A stretch of 64,000 bases of DNA from Kingdonia uniflora (taxonomy: Eukaryota; Streptophyta; Magnoliopsida; Ranunculales; Circaeasteraceae), in the NCBI GenBank assembly GCA_014058105.1, contig JACGCM010001948.1, forward strand, positions 5,022,001 through 5,086,000, in the 5' to 3' direction. Positions 55,500 through 64,000 of the stretch are shown one piece after another. Each line of letters begins with the position of its first letter. The first letter of the stretch is position 1. A program made the translations under genes and the position numbers. The notes beneath the pieces were generated by a model. The model did not search any database and was not told the origin of the DNA. It saw nothing but the letters and a program-made list of their open reading frames with translations.

Positions 55500-55910
55500 G
55501 CCAAAACCCTGTCTTCCCAAGATGAATATAACCATAGCCAGCATTTATCCTATACTTCAGAAGGATAAGTTTTTTTGCGATGTACAATATTTTAAACCCA
55601 TTGAGAGCAAATCATATTGCATTGACTACAAAGTTTGGCATCATGAGACAAAGCACTACTTTGCTTTACAATGACTATTGGAGTATATTTTTGTATATGG
55701 ACGAATGCATGAATTCATTATGGACATTGAGAGTTACAAGAACGGGAGTTACAGACTTCCTACAGAAGCCGTGCGGGTCAAAGAACCGGAAGAGGAGAAG
55801 TATTTATACCATAAATCCCTCAGCCACTTTATTGAGACTCAGACTATTAGCTAATCAAGCAAAAGCAGAAGATGACGTGTCCGCCAATGTCACTACTTGT
55901 CCATGAACGA
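55500..55910 (+). pseudogene. gag C-terminal/linker region of retrotransposon 2
   Basis: Frames with NITIASIYPILQKDKFF and YKNGSYRLPTEAVRVKE match 40086-40474 of retrotransposon 1. The knuckle cysteines are partly lost here (Cys to Tyr changes), and stops occur. Confidence 0.65.
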
Positions 55911-56034
55911 TAAAGAAGCTCATTTACTTCCCGTATCTAGCTCCCAACGCACATGGATTTCTTTTGATGACTGTGATGCTTGTCATGTCAACTTTTCCAT
56001 GATGTTTTGGTAATCATGTTAAAAATGAGAAATA

Positions 56035-56439
56035 TTGTACACAATGATGATAAATACTGGTAGTAGTATTGAACTACAATTTCAAAGCATGATTGATCAG
56101 ATTGGACTAGCTGATAAGGCACAACCCAGTGACATTGATATATGTGGATTCAACGGCTCTAGAGAAGAACGTGTAAGAAAGATTATACTTCCTATTATGG
56201 TAGGACCAACAATAGTTGATGTTGTATTTTATGTTATCAATGTAAAATCCCATTATTTGGGGATAATGGGATGTTGCTGGTTACATAATTTACAAGACAT
56301 TCCATTGACCTATCATTTGGCGCTACGGTTTGAATGGAATGGCAGCATTTACGAAATCAAAGGAAGTCAAAAGTTAGCTCGAGCATGTGAAAATTCTGTT
56401 GCCATCGTACCAGAGCCATTAATGCCACAACTTGCATAG
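56035..56439 (+). pseudogene. protease of retrotransposon 2, catalytic Asp lost
   Basis: MMINTGSSIEL stands at the active-site loop, where functional proteases have D-T-G-S-S, so the catalytic Asp is Asn. The frame is otherwise open: GLADKAQPSDIDICGFNGSR, then ILPIMVGPTIVDVVFYVI, NVKSHYLGIMGCCWLHNLQ. Length fits a retropepsin domain plus tail. Confidence 0.8.
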
Positions 56440-56589
56440 CAATTATAGAAAATAACAGGAAATATTACAGAAAACTTTACAGTGAACTCTATAGAAAACC
56501 AGTTGCCAAGTACAGAAATCACAGAGTACATTAAAATCAATGGGGACAACCGAAGAACATACATTGACACTTTTCTACCCACAGCAAAA

Positions 56590-57530
56590 TGAGTTGCTCT
56601 TATCCAATTCCTTAAAGATAACACTAATATCTTTGCTTGGACGTTTTATGAAATGTCCGACATTGATCCAAATCTGGCCTGCCATATGCTTAATTTGAAA
56701 GATAAAGCTGAAGTCATCAAACAAAAGCAGAGAACTTTAACACCATGACTCCAATAAGAAGTCAACAAAGAGATCGATAAGCTCATTGAAGTTGGTTTTA
56801 TACGAAAAGCCAATTATCTAGAATAGATCTCCAACATTGTAGCAGTACCATAGAAGAGCGGCAAGATTAGAGTATGCATAAATTTTATCGACTTCAGCAA
56901 ATACACTCCAAAAGATAGTTTTCCACTTTCTATCATAAACCATATGCTTGATTATAATGCGGGACATGAACTCTTATCCATGATGGATGCCGCATCAGGG
57001 TACAATTAAATGCCTCTACTACCCGACGATCAAGAGAAAACAACTTTTATTACAGAGCATGGACTGTATTACTACAAGGTTATGCTGTTCGGTCTCAAGA
57101 ATACTGGGGCCACTTATCAAAGGTTAATGACACGGATGTTCAAAGACCATCTTGGCAAAACGATAAATGTCTACATAGATGATATGTTGTGTAAAAGTCT
57201 CAAAAAAGAGAACCATATTACAGATTTACACACCACTTTTAAAATCCTCTATTTTTACAAAATACGACTCAATCCTTACAAATGCCAGTTCGGGGTCTAG
57301 TCAGGCAAATTCTTGGGACATTTGATCAGCCAGCGAAGCATCAAAGCTGATCCAGATTGTATTCGAGCATTATTATCTATGCCTTCTCCAAAAACAAAGA
57401 AAGATGTCCTGAAACTAGTAGGCAAAATCGCAGTAATAAAACATTTTGTCTCCAAATCTTCAGATCGATGTCGACGGTTATTCAACCAATTGCGTGAAGG
57501 GACAACAAAATAGAAAACTAAAAAAGATCA
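56590..57530 (+). pseudogene. reverse transcriptase of retrotransposon 2
   Basis: Blocks in order: FYEMSDIDPNLACHMLNLKD, EVNKEIDKLIEVGFIR, SGKIRVCINFIDFSKYTPKD, SMMDAASGYN, FITEHGLYYYKVMLFGLKNT, VYIDDMLCKS (catalytic, about 57165-57195), NPYKCQFGV and GHLISQRSIKADPDCIRALL. Blocks stay in one frame for long stretches. Stops include TGA and TAA near 56747-56760 and TAG near 56824, 56854 and 57298. Confidence 0.93.
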
Positions 57531-57579
57531 TGAGATCGAATAGACTGTAGAATATTAAGCAGCATTCCAAGAACTCAAA

Positions 57580-57880
57580 AGTTATTTGGGCAAACCACCA
57601 ATAATAAGCACACCTAGGGAAGGCGAAGAACTCACCATATATCTTACTGTTACGGACGAATCATTGAGTTCTATCCTCATTCGCCTTGATGAGAAGACAG
57701 AGAAACCTATTTACTTTATCAGTAAAACTCTTACTTCAGCAGAATCCCAGTATACCAAGATCGAGAAACTACTGTTAGCACTTGTTTACACGTCACAGAA
57801 GTTGAAACAGTATTTTCAAGCCCAATCAGTTCGTGTAATGATAAGTTATCCTTTGCGCGAAATATTATCCAAATGAGAAA
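57580..57880 (+). pseudogene. Ty3-type RNase H of retrotransposon 2
   Basis: LTIYLTVTDESLSSILIRLD, PIYFISKTLTSAESQYTKIE and KLLLALVYTSQKLKQYFQAQ follow the Ty3 RNase H pattern (D, E and the AES.Y block). The frame is open for 96 codons. Confidence 0.85.
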
Positions 57881-58074
57881 AATCTAGACGAGTACAACAA
57901 TGGTCGGTAACTCTTGGTGAACATGACATACGCTTTGAACCATGGCATTCCAAAAAAGGTCAAGTAGTAACAGATTTTCTTACAGACTTCCCAGTAGAAG
58001 ATCCTGACTGGGAAGAAGATAGTACAAAAATTAATGAAGAACAATTCAAAGAAAAGTTAGACTGGATAACTCGG

Positions 58075-58440
58075 AAGGGTTGGCATCTTTTAACTGATGG
58101 CTCTACCAGACTTATGGGATCAGGCATCAGTATCGTACTTATTATTCCTTCTAATAATAAAATTGAGAAAGCAATCAGACTCAACTTTGAAGCTACTAAA
58201 AATGTAACCGAATATGAGACATTAATTTATGGTCTTGAGATATGAGTATTTGAATTATCGGTATATACAGACTCTTTGCTCATTGTGAACCATTATACAA
58301 AAAAGTTTTAGAAAAACGGTAAAATGATTGATTATGCAGCAGCAGTAGTCGACCGAATACACAGATTCATGAAGGCTACCATCACACATTTACCTCGCGG
58401 AGAGAACTGACATTCTGATTCCCTTACTTACTTGGCAGGA
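58075..58440 (+). pseudogene. second (archaeal-like) RNase H of retrotransposon 2
   Basis: LTDGSTRLMGSGISIVLIIP, LNFEATKNVTEYETLIYGLE and, after a stop, LSVYTDSLLIVNHY give the D-E-D order of RNase H I. A second RNase H before integrase is a mark of Tat elements. Stops at about 58243 and 58308 and a TGA near 58408 inactivate it. Confidence 0.85.
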
Positions 58441-58659
58441 ATCTTCAGCACAGAAGCTCAATATCTTAAGATCGAAGTAATATCCACCCCCAGCATTAAC
58501 ATCATCAGCTCAAATTCTGTTAATACTGGGGGTGTTGAAGAGGACGAAGACGATTGGAGATGACCTTTTCTAACATATATTGGACCTCAAAACAAGTGTG
58601 ACAGCGAACTCCCTAAAGATCCTACTGAAAGAAGACGCGTGCTTGATAATGCTAAGTGA

Positions 58660-59768
58660 TACGTCGTGGCCAATAGTCTCCTTTATAAAATTTCGGTAAC
58701 AGGACCGTATCTCGAGTATTTATCAAACAGCGAGGCTAAAAAATTCATGTATGAAATTCACGAAGGCACTTGTGGTTCCCATGCAGCAGGACGATCTTTA
58801 GCCAATCGAGCTCTTACCCAAGGAGTTTTTTGGCCTAAAATAAAAGCTCAAGCCATTGAACTTGCAAGCAAGTGTGATGCTTGCTAGCGACATGACCCCT
58901 AAATTTGAGCTCCAGCCTTAGAACTCCATTCCAGCAACGTTGTTTGGCCATTCAGAAGATGAGCCCTCGACCCCATAGGAGAATTCCCCACTGCACAAGC
59001 AAAAGGAAGTACCTTCTAGTAGCAGCGGATTACTTCACTAAATTTGTTGAAACAGTCCCTTTGTGTCGTATGCGAGAAAACGAAGTCATCAAGTTTATAT
59101 GGGAAACCATCATCATCTGGTTTGGCTGCCCCCATCTCATCCGAATTAATAATGAACCTCAATTCGTTGGCTCTAGAGTCGTTGAGTTCTTTAATCAACA
59201 CAACATCATTCATTCTCCTCCTAATCCATACTACCCACAAGGAAATGGTCAGGCCGAAATCACTAATAGCACTATCGTGGATGGAATCAAAAGGCTCTTT
59301 CCAGAGAAGAAAGGTAATTGGGTCCAAGAATTACCTTATTTATTATGGGCATATCGCACAATACCTCGGGTATCGACTGGATGAACACCGTTCCTATTAT
59401 CATATAGTACTGAGGCAATAATCCCCACCCAATATCATTGCCCATTGCGCGACCATACTATGACAGATGAAGAGAATAAATTCCAGTTGGCATGTAACAT
59501 GAATTGGATTGAGGAAGCTAGAGACAGTGCAATCATAAACTTAGGAAGATACTACCAGGCTTTAGCCCGATCTTATAACAAACGAGTTCGTCATAGAAAG
59601 TTCAAAATAAAATATCTCGTCCACCGAGAAATCCCCGAACACAGAAAAGAAGTCAATATCGAGAAACTGGCCAAAAATTGGGAAGGTCCTTTTATCATTG
59701 TTGGTAAAAGTGGCCTTGGTTCTTATGATCTCGCTACTGAACGTGAGGAACGAGTCCCTAATCCTTAG
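58660..59768 (+). pseudogene. integrase of retrotransposon 2
   Basis: The zinc domain is complete: HEGTCGSHAAGRSLANRALT with CDAC (HHCC). Stops near 58886-58904 separate it from the core in another frame: KRKYLLVAADYFTKFVETVP (first Asp), LIRINNEPQFVG where the second catalytic Asp should be (Asn present), and PQGNGQAEITNS (Glu kept). A frameshift near 59383-59445 leads to the C-terminal GPFIIVGKSGLGSYDLA module. Confidence 0.88.
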
Positions 59769-60039
59769 AAAATTAGACAATTGAAGCTATATCGACGATG
59801 ATAATCTATCATAGTGTACTTTTATAAATAAATCTATCATCTTGTATGCCGATCTTACATCAATGAAATACTTATGTTTGATCACCAGACATCTGAGTAC
59901 TTTATACTATTTCATACAGTACTCCATCTAACATTCTTTGTTCATCAATCTTACAATAATAAAATACGTGTGTCTGATTGCCCTATATTAAAGTACTTTT
60001 ATAAAATATCAAACAAGTACTTCTATATATAGATTACAT

Positions 60040-60480
60040 CTCTAAACATTACAGATTATCATTGGGTTTACCCTATTTTAATACATTATAGATTGTTTGT
60101 TGCTTCAGCCAAATTGATCCTCTAATACATTACTGATTGTTTGTTGTGTCAACCAAATTGATCATTTATTACATTATAGATCATTTGTTGTGTCAGCCAA
60201 ATTAATCATTTATTATATTACAAATCGTTTGTTGCGTCAGCCGAATTGATCCTTTATTACATTACAAATTGTTTGTTGCGTTAGCCAAATTAATCATCTA
60301 TTACATTACAGATCGCTTGTTGCTTTAGCCAAATTGATCCTCTAATACATTACAGACCGTTTGTTGCTTCAGCCAAATTGATCATCTATTACATTACAAA
60401 TCATTTGTTACTTCGGCCAAACTGATCTTCTATTTTCTAAAACGTTTGTAGCATCAGCCAAACCAATAATCTACTATACA
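60040..60480. repeat. tandem repeat, about 45-bp unit, eight or more copies, downstream of integrase (retrotransposon 2)
   Basis: Units are built on ATTACATTACAGATCGTTTG plus TTGYKTCAGCCAAATTGATC. They vary by substitutions. The array stands at the same place as the shorter one at 35890-36180 in retrotransposon 1. Confidence 0.88.
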
Positions 60481-60499
60481 ATAACATGTGAAATCATTC

Positions 60500-61190
60500 T
60501 ATAAAATAGATACTCCACTCATACATCACAATTGGTTCATCACAAGGTTAGTACAGATAATTCTTTTTGTCAACAGACCTACCTTATTATACTTTATTCA
60601 TAATATTTTCATTCATATAGTACAAGTAATCCCTTATAACAATCATTACGCCTCATTGCTCACTCGAGCTGTCACTTAAACTATCACCTGAAGGATTCCC
60701 AGCATTATGTGAACTCTATCCATACAGACAAACATGCATAAACCCTGACATTTTCCCAAAAAAAATTTACTTTCCTTCCCTGATCTTACTCTCTTTAAGA
60801 ACTCTAATTCTTGACACCATGGATCTAGGTACTTTGATCAAACCAACCTTATTTCGCACTGTATACCTTTGGCAACTAATCTATCATATACAGTTCAACT
60901 TTCTGCTTCCAATCTATTGAACTCTGATATGAAGAATGAAATAACTACTATCATATCTCTCTCGTATACATCACCTCCTCACATTTTACCTTTTTAGAAA
61001 AAATAAGCTCATTAAGTTTACCTTGAGTTTCCTTCAACATAGCTTCCAAACTTTGGCAGCGTTCATCCACTTTTCATTTTTCATTCACTGTCACAACATT
61101 ATGAGATTCCAGCACTGCCATGAATTCGTCTATATGACAAACCATAGACATTGATCCCTCCACCTCAGCCTCACGATAAATTATATTTTC
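60500..61190. other. retrotransposon 2 interior, nothing recognised
   Basis: This should be the 3' end of the antisense gene and its flank, by comparison with 35,770-35,890. No clear frame. Confidence 0.35.
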
Positions 61191-61191
61191 C

Positions 61192-61900
61192 TTACTTGTC
61201 AAGACTTATTTCAGCCTTACAGAGATCTGCATCCAACTTAGTATTCGCATCACACAATTTTGCGTTCTCTGTTTGATACTCTAAAATATTTAACTCCAGC
61301 GACTGAACGGTATGCTCTAGCATATATACCTTATCCCAAGTCTTGTTTATGTTTTCGCTCTGTTGACTACGGGCTTTTTCCACCTTTTTTATCATCATAT
61401 TAGCAACCGACCACAATACTTCATATTTTCGAGCACGAGTTTTTGTCTCTATAACAGTTACTCGCATATCAGCTATCTTCGCCTCCAGAATATTTACCTA
61501 GAATTGTAAGTCTTTCGCATTATTTTTTTCCTTCCCTAACTCTGTCAACAACTCTGTATTGTACATTCGCGTAGTTATCAATTATGCCCCTTGTCGTTTA
61601 ATTTGTTTAGAGGTACCCAAAAGCTCTACATCCTTTTTCTTTATAACTTCCTTTAATCCTTTTACCTTTTTCAGTTGACTGGCTAGTTCAACCTCTTTCT
61701 GTTACAGTTTGTCAGTCAAACGAATTACTATATTTTACTCTTTTGGTATCTTCACCTTTATTTTTCTTCTAATTTAGTAGCACTCTTTAGTTCCCCCTGA
61801 CACAAATTTTGTTCAGCGTTCAATTGTTCATTTCAAATATGTAACGCATCATATTAACTCTGAACAGCTACTAGTTCTACCTGTCAAGATAGTTCACATT
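61192..61900 (-). pseudogene. antisense gene of retrotransposon 2, C-terminal coiled-coil exon
   Basis: The 61192-61467 frame (VLWSVANMMIKKVEKARSQQ, then LEHTVQSLELNILEYQ, ANTKLDADLCKAEISLDK) parallels 34925-35300 of retrotransposon 1. The exon opens near 61895 after an acceptor CTTGACAG with VELVAVQS, matching VELEEVQS there. Long heptad helices; several stops. Confidence 0.6.
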
Positions 61901-62204
61901 TATAATAATTTGCTTATACAAATAGATTACCTATCACAATTAACAAGTTTAATCAGGAACATGATATTTGAGTAATATCGATACATCGTTCTATTTATCA
62001 TCACAGAGAACAAATTTTATTTATCATCAAAAAAATAGTACACAAAAATCTAACACATATGCAGGGCCGGTAACAAACTTGAATACCCTATTTTTTCATC
62101 TTCGAAATATGAAAGGGCTGCCCTTTATCTCTCAAAATATTTATATTCTTTACTTAAGCATTTATAGGGGCTATAAAGGTCACCACCTCCTACTCACGTT
62201 GCTT

Positions 62205-62585
62205 GCGCCGCGATAGAGGTATCAGACTCTCGACCTCATCTTCATTCTCTTCTGATGATAATTTCTACGATCTAGGAATGGGTTTTTCACCAACAATTTC
62301 CTCTTCATCTTTGGTAAACCACATATTTTCAACCTTGGCATTCTCAACATCAAAATCCTTCCCACATTCCGTTACGAACTTCATAAATTCGTTCTCTACC
62401 CTCGCCAGTTCTCCTCCATAAAAATCAATAACACTTTCTATATGATGCTCATGTTCTGTTCGAGCTACAACTTTTGTTCGCGACGAATACAAATACTCAT
62501 TCAACTGCATATGTGCCTTGTGTAGCCGTTTGCGCGTTTTTTTTTGCAATACACCTAAAGTCCTCACATCAGCTTCTACTTTCAT
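62205..62585 (-). pseudogene. antisense gene of retrotransposon 2, middle coiled-coil exon
   Basis: ADVRTLGVLQKKTRKRLHKA, then HIESVIDFYGGELARVENEF and DVENAKVENMWFTKDEEE form one open frame. It is the same region as 33830-34200 of retrotransposon 1 but better preserved. Charged, helical, probably a coiled coil. Confidence 0.65.
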
Positions 62586-62750
62586 TCAAACAGTCACTTC
62601 TTTTAACAATCGCGCCGCTAAAGATATTTTTTGCTCAGTATATTACGATAATACATCTTACAACTCCTTTAACGAACCCTCTAATTGTTGTTGAACCTCT
62701 ATTTTCTCTTTTCTTATCCTGAAAAATATAATTCTTATGGCCCTCTGATC

Positions 62751-63640
62751 CTACATAAAGCCAAACACATCAGATAAAGGCTTTATATCGCCCCATATAA
62801 CAGACACACCAACTCGAGTTGAACATTTTCTCGCCTCTAAACTATGACAATTACGTACTTCTTGAGCTAAAAACATAACTCGAGCTGGGTCTGGAACTAC
62901 ATCTCTTTTCTTCAAAAGCTCTGCATAAGCTTCTTTTAAACCCCATTCACTATCTACTTCGACCTCAAAATATAATATCAAGGCAATTAGCATACTTTGA
63001 CACCTAGCCTTAGTACTCGGGTCGTTAAAACAGGTCAACTCTTTTAGTTTTCGAACTAATATCCCCCTTTTCTCTTCCTTTCTTAATACCTCGTCCCTTT
63101 TTATTTTTATCTTAGCATATCTATACTGGAGGCCATATAACTCTTTAAAAGTTTTCTCTGAATTAAATTTAAATTGTATTCTCTCATATTCATCTTTATT
63201 AAGTACATGTTGAATACGTGTCGCGGAATCCTTCGCTCTACTCAACGTTCTCTCCAGTTCGGAATTCATTTTTCTTAATCGATATATCTCCTACACAGAG
63301 TACAATATCTCATTATCATACAAGTATTCACGGAGAGTGCATTAAAGGCTTCTATCAAACTTAACAGTTTTACGACCATACAGAGTACAATCCTATCAAA
63401 GTTAAATGAAGTACATAGTTCAGAGCAGAGGACATCATCAACAGTCAAACAAGCTTTCTCCTCAGCCATAACTCGTTTCTCGTGAGCTCGCTAAACTTTG
63501 GGTACTATAGAATCTACCCTCTTATCCCTACGGATACCTAGCTCACCAAGTACCTGCTTTAACTCGACTTGATTACGAGAAACGCAGTTAAACAAGCTGG
63601 TATTATCAGGCGCCGATAAAGGATTGGGTTCTAACAAAAC
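62751..63640 (-). pseudogene. antisense gene of retrotransposon 2, central exon
   Basis: A 172-codon open frame (62751-63269: ELERTLSRAKDSATRIQHVL, then FKELYGLQYRYAKIKIKRDE) is joined by shifts to 63275-63469 (EEKACLTVDDVLCSELCTSF). Upstream, RNQVELKQVLGELGIRRDKR begins after an acceptor near 63635 (TTTTGTTAG). The family is not known to me. The helical pattern continues, and no enzyme motif is seen. Confidence 0.55.
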
Positions 63641-63706
63641 AAGAAGCAAAACATTAATTAACAACTCGAAGATATGATAATGTTTAGTCGAAGATTGATT
63701 AACATT

Positions 63707-64000
63707 ACTTACTCGAGTTATAATATTTATGGTTCAGAACGAGCGCTGGTTCATCTAGAACCTGCATACAGTTACCCTTTACCCATACAAGGTGATCATT
63801 CCATGGTCTACCCGCAGATTCAAAGCCAATTTTTTTTTTGCCTAGATGAATAACTATATAGGTAACCACTACGTCGACCTTTGACATATTTTCATTTATA
63901 AAATTTTAACACATCATTGGCTTTGAACTGCTTGGCAGTCCCTTCCTTTCTCCACTTATCATTCAGTGCCTCACATACCTTCATCATATCATATACATTC
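63707..64000 (-). pseudogene. antisense gene of retrotransposon 2, N-terminal domain exon (cut by window)
   Basis: From the window edge: NVYDMMKVCEALNDKW, then TAKQFKANDVLKFYK, then SAGRPWNDHLVWVKGNCMQV and DEPALVLNHKYYNSS. It ends in CTCGA/GTAAGT. This matches 33340-33627 of retrotransposon 1 residue by residue and shares its donor site. A frameshift and stops occur near 63880-63895. Confidence 0.7.

Larger units (their letters stand above)
53664..64000 (+). mobile_element. Ty3/gypsy (Tat-type) LTR retrotransposon 2, cut by the window edge
   Basis: Same family as retrotransposon 1, opposite orientation. Order on plus: 5' LTR, PBS, gag, protease, reverse transcriptase, RNase H, second RNase H, integrase, tandem-repeat array, then the antisense gene on the minus strand. 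The 3' LTR is outside. Coding parts have many TAG, TGA and TAA codons where CAG, CGA, CAA or TGG is expected. That fits C-to-T decay of methylated, silenced DNA. Confidence 0.92.

Noticed and set aside
59016..59327. Minus-strand frame of 103 codons over the integrase core
   Set aside because: The plus strand encodes recognisable integrase motifs in the same place.
53664..64000. Endogenous pararetrovirus or retrovirus with envelope instead of a retrotransposon
   Set aside because: Domain order and double RNase H are those of Tat-type Ty3/gypsy elements. The extra gene is antisense and shows no signal peptide or membrane segments.

Overview
This is nuclear DNA from a flowering plant, most likely a eudicot. 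It is AT-rich, its genes have many introns, and it is crowded with mobile elements. No bacterial, organellar or CRISPR-type feature is seen.

Left part (about 1-28,200, minus strand): one long gene that I identify, from remembered family sequence, as SCD1-like. SCD1 is the plant DENN-domain protein of cytokinesis and vesicle traffic. Twenty coding exons can be placed, from the start codon at 28,085 to an exon at 646-729; the C-terminal (WD40) part lies beyond the left edge. Seventeen exons are open and join in phase. Three exons of the DENN core (20,082-22,076) keep their place, order and splice sites but are full of small insertions, deletions and stops. A U2 snRNA retrocopy in the same tract has the same kind of damage. 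Either the gene is a pseudogene with a locally older core, or this tract is low-quality assembly. The introns hold LINE relics, a Ty1/copia relic, a tRNA-derived SINE with target-site duplication (TSD), hAT-type MITEs, microsatellites and tandem duplications of about 100 bp.

Middle part (30,322-48,982, minus strand): a structurally complete Ty3/gypsy retrotransposon of Tat type. Its two LTRs are flanked by the TSD ATAAT. Its gag is split by a 5.7-kb CACTA transposon (TSD TTC) and its 5' LTR by an 860-bp hAT-like element (TSD CTCACACC). Gag, protease, reverse transcriptase, two RNase H domains and integrase are present but broken by stops and frameshifts.

Between the elements (48,988-53,663): no clear gene. 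It holds a 751-bp Mutator-like TIR element with a 9-bp TSD and a possible second fold-back element.

Right part (53,664-64,000, plus strand): a second copy of the same retrotransposon family, in divergent orientation, running off the window.

The most interesting point is that both retrotransposons carry, downstream of integrase and on the opposite strand, the same extra gene. It has a duplicated TATA-type promoter (visible in copy 1), an N-terminal domain resembling plant gypsy-associated 'Transposase_28' proteins, long coiled coils, and introns with matching splice sites in both copies. A tandem-repeat array separates it from pol in each element.
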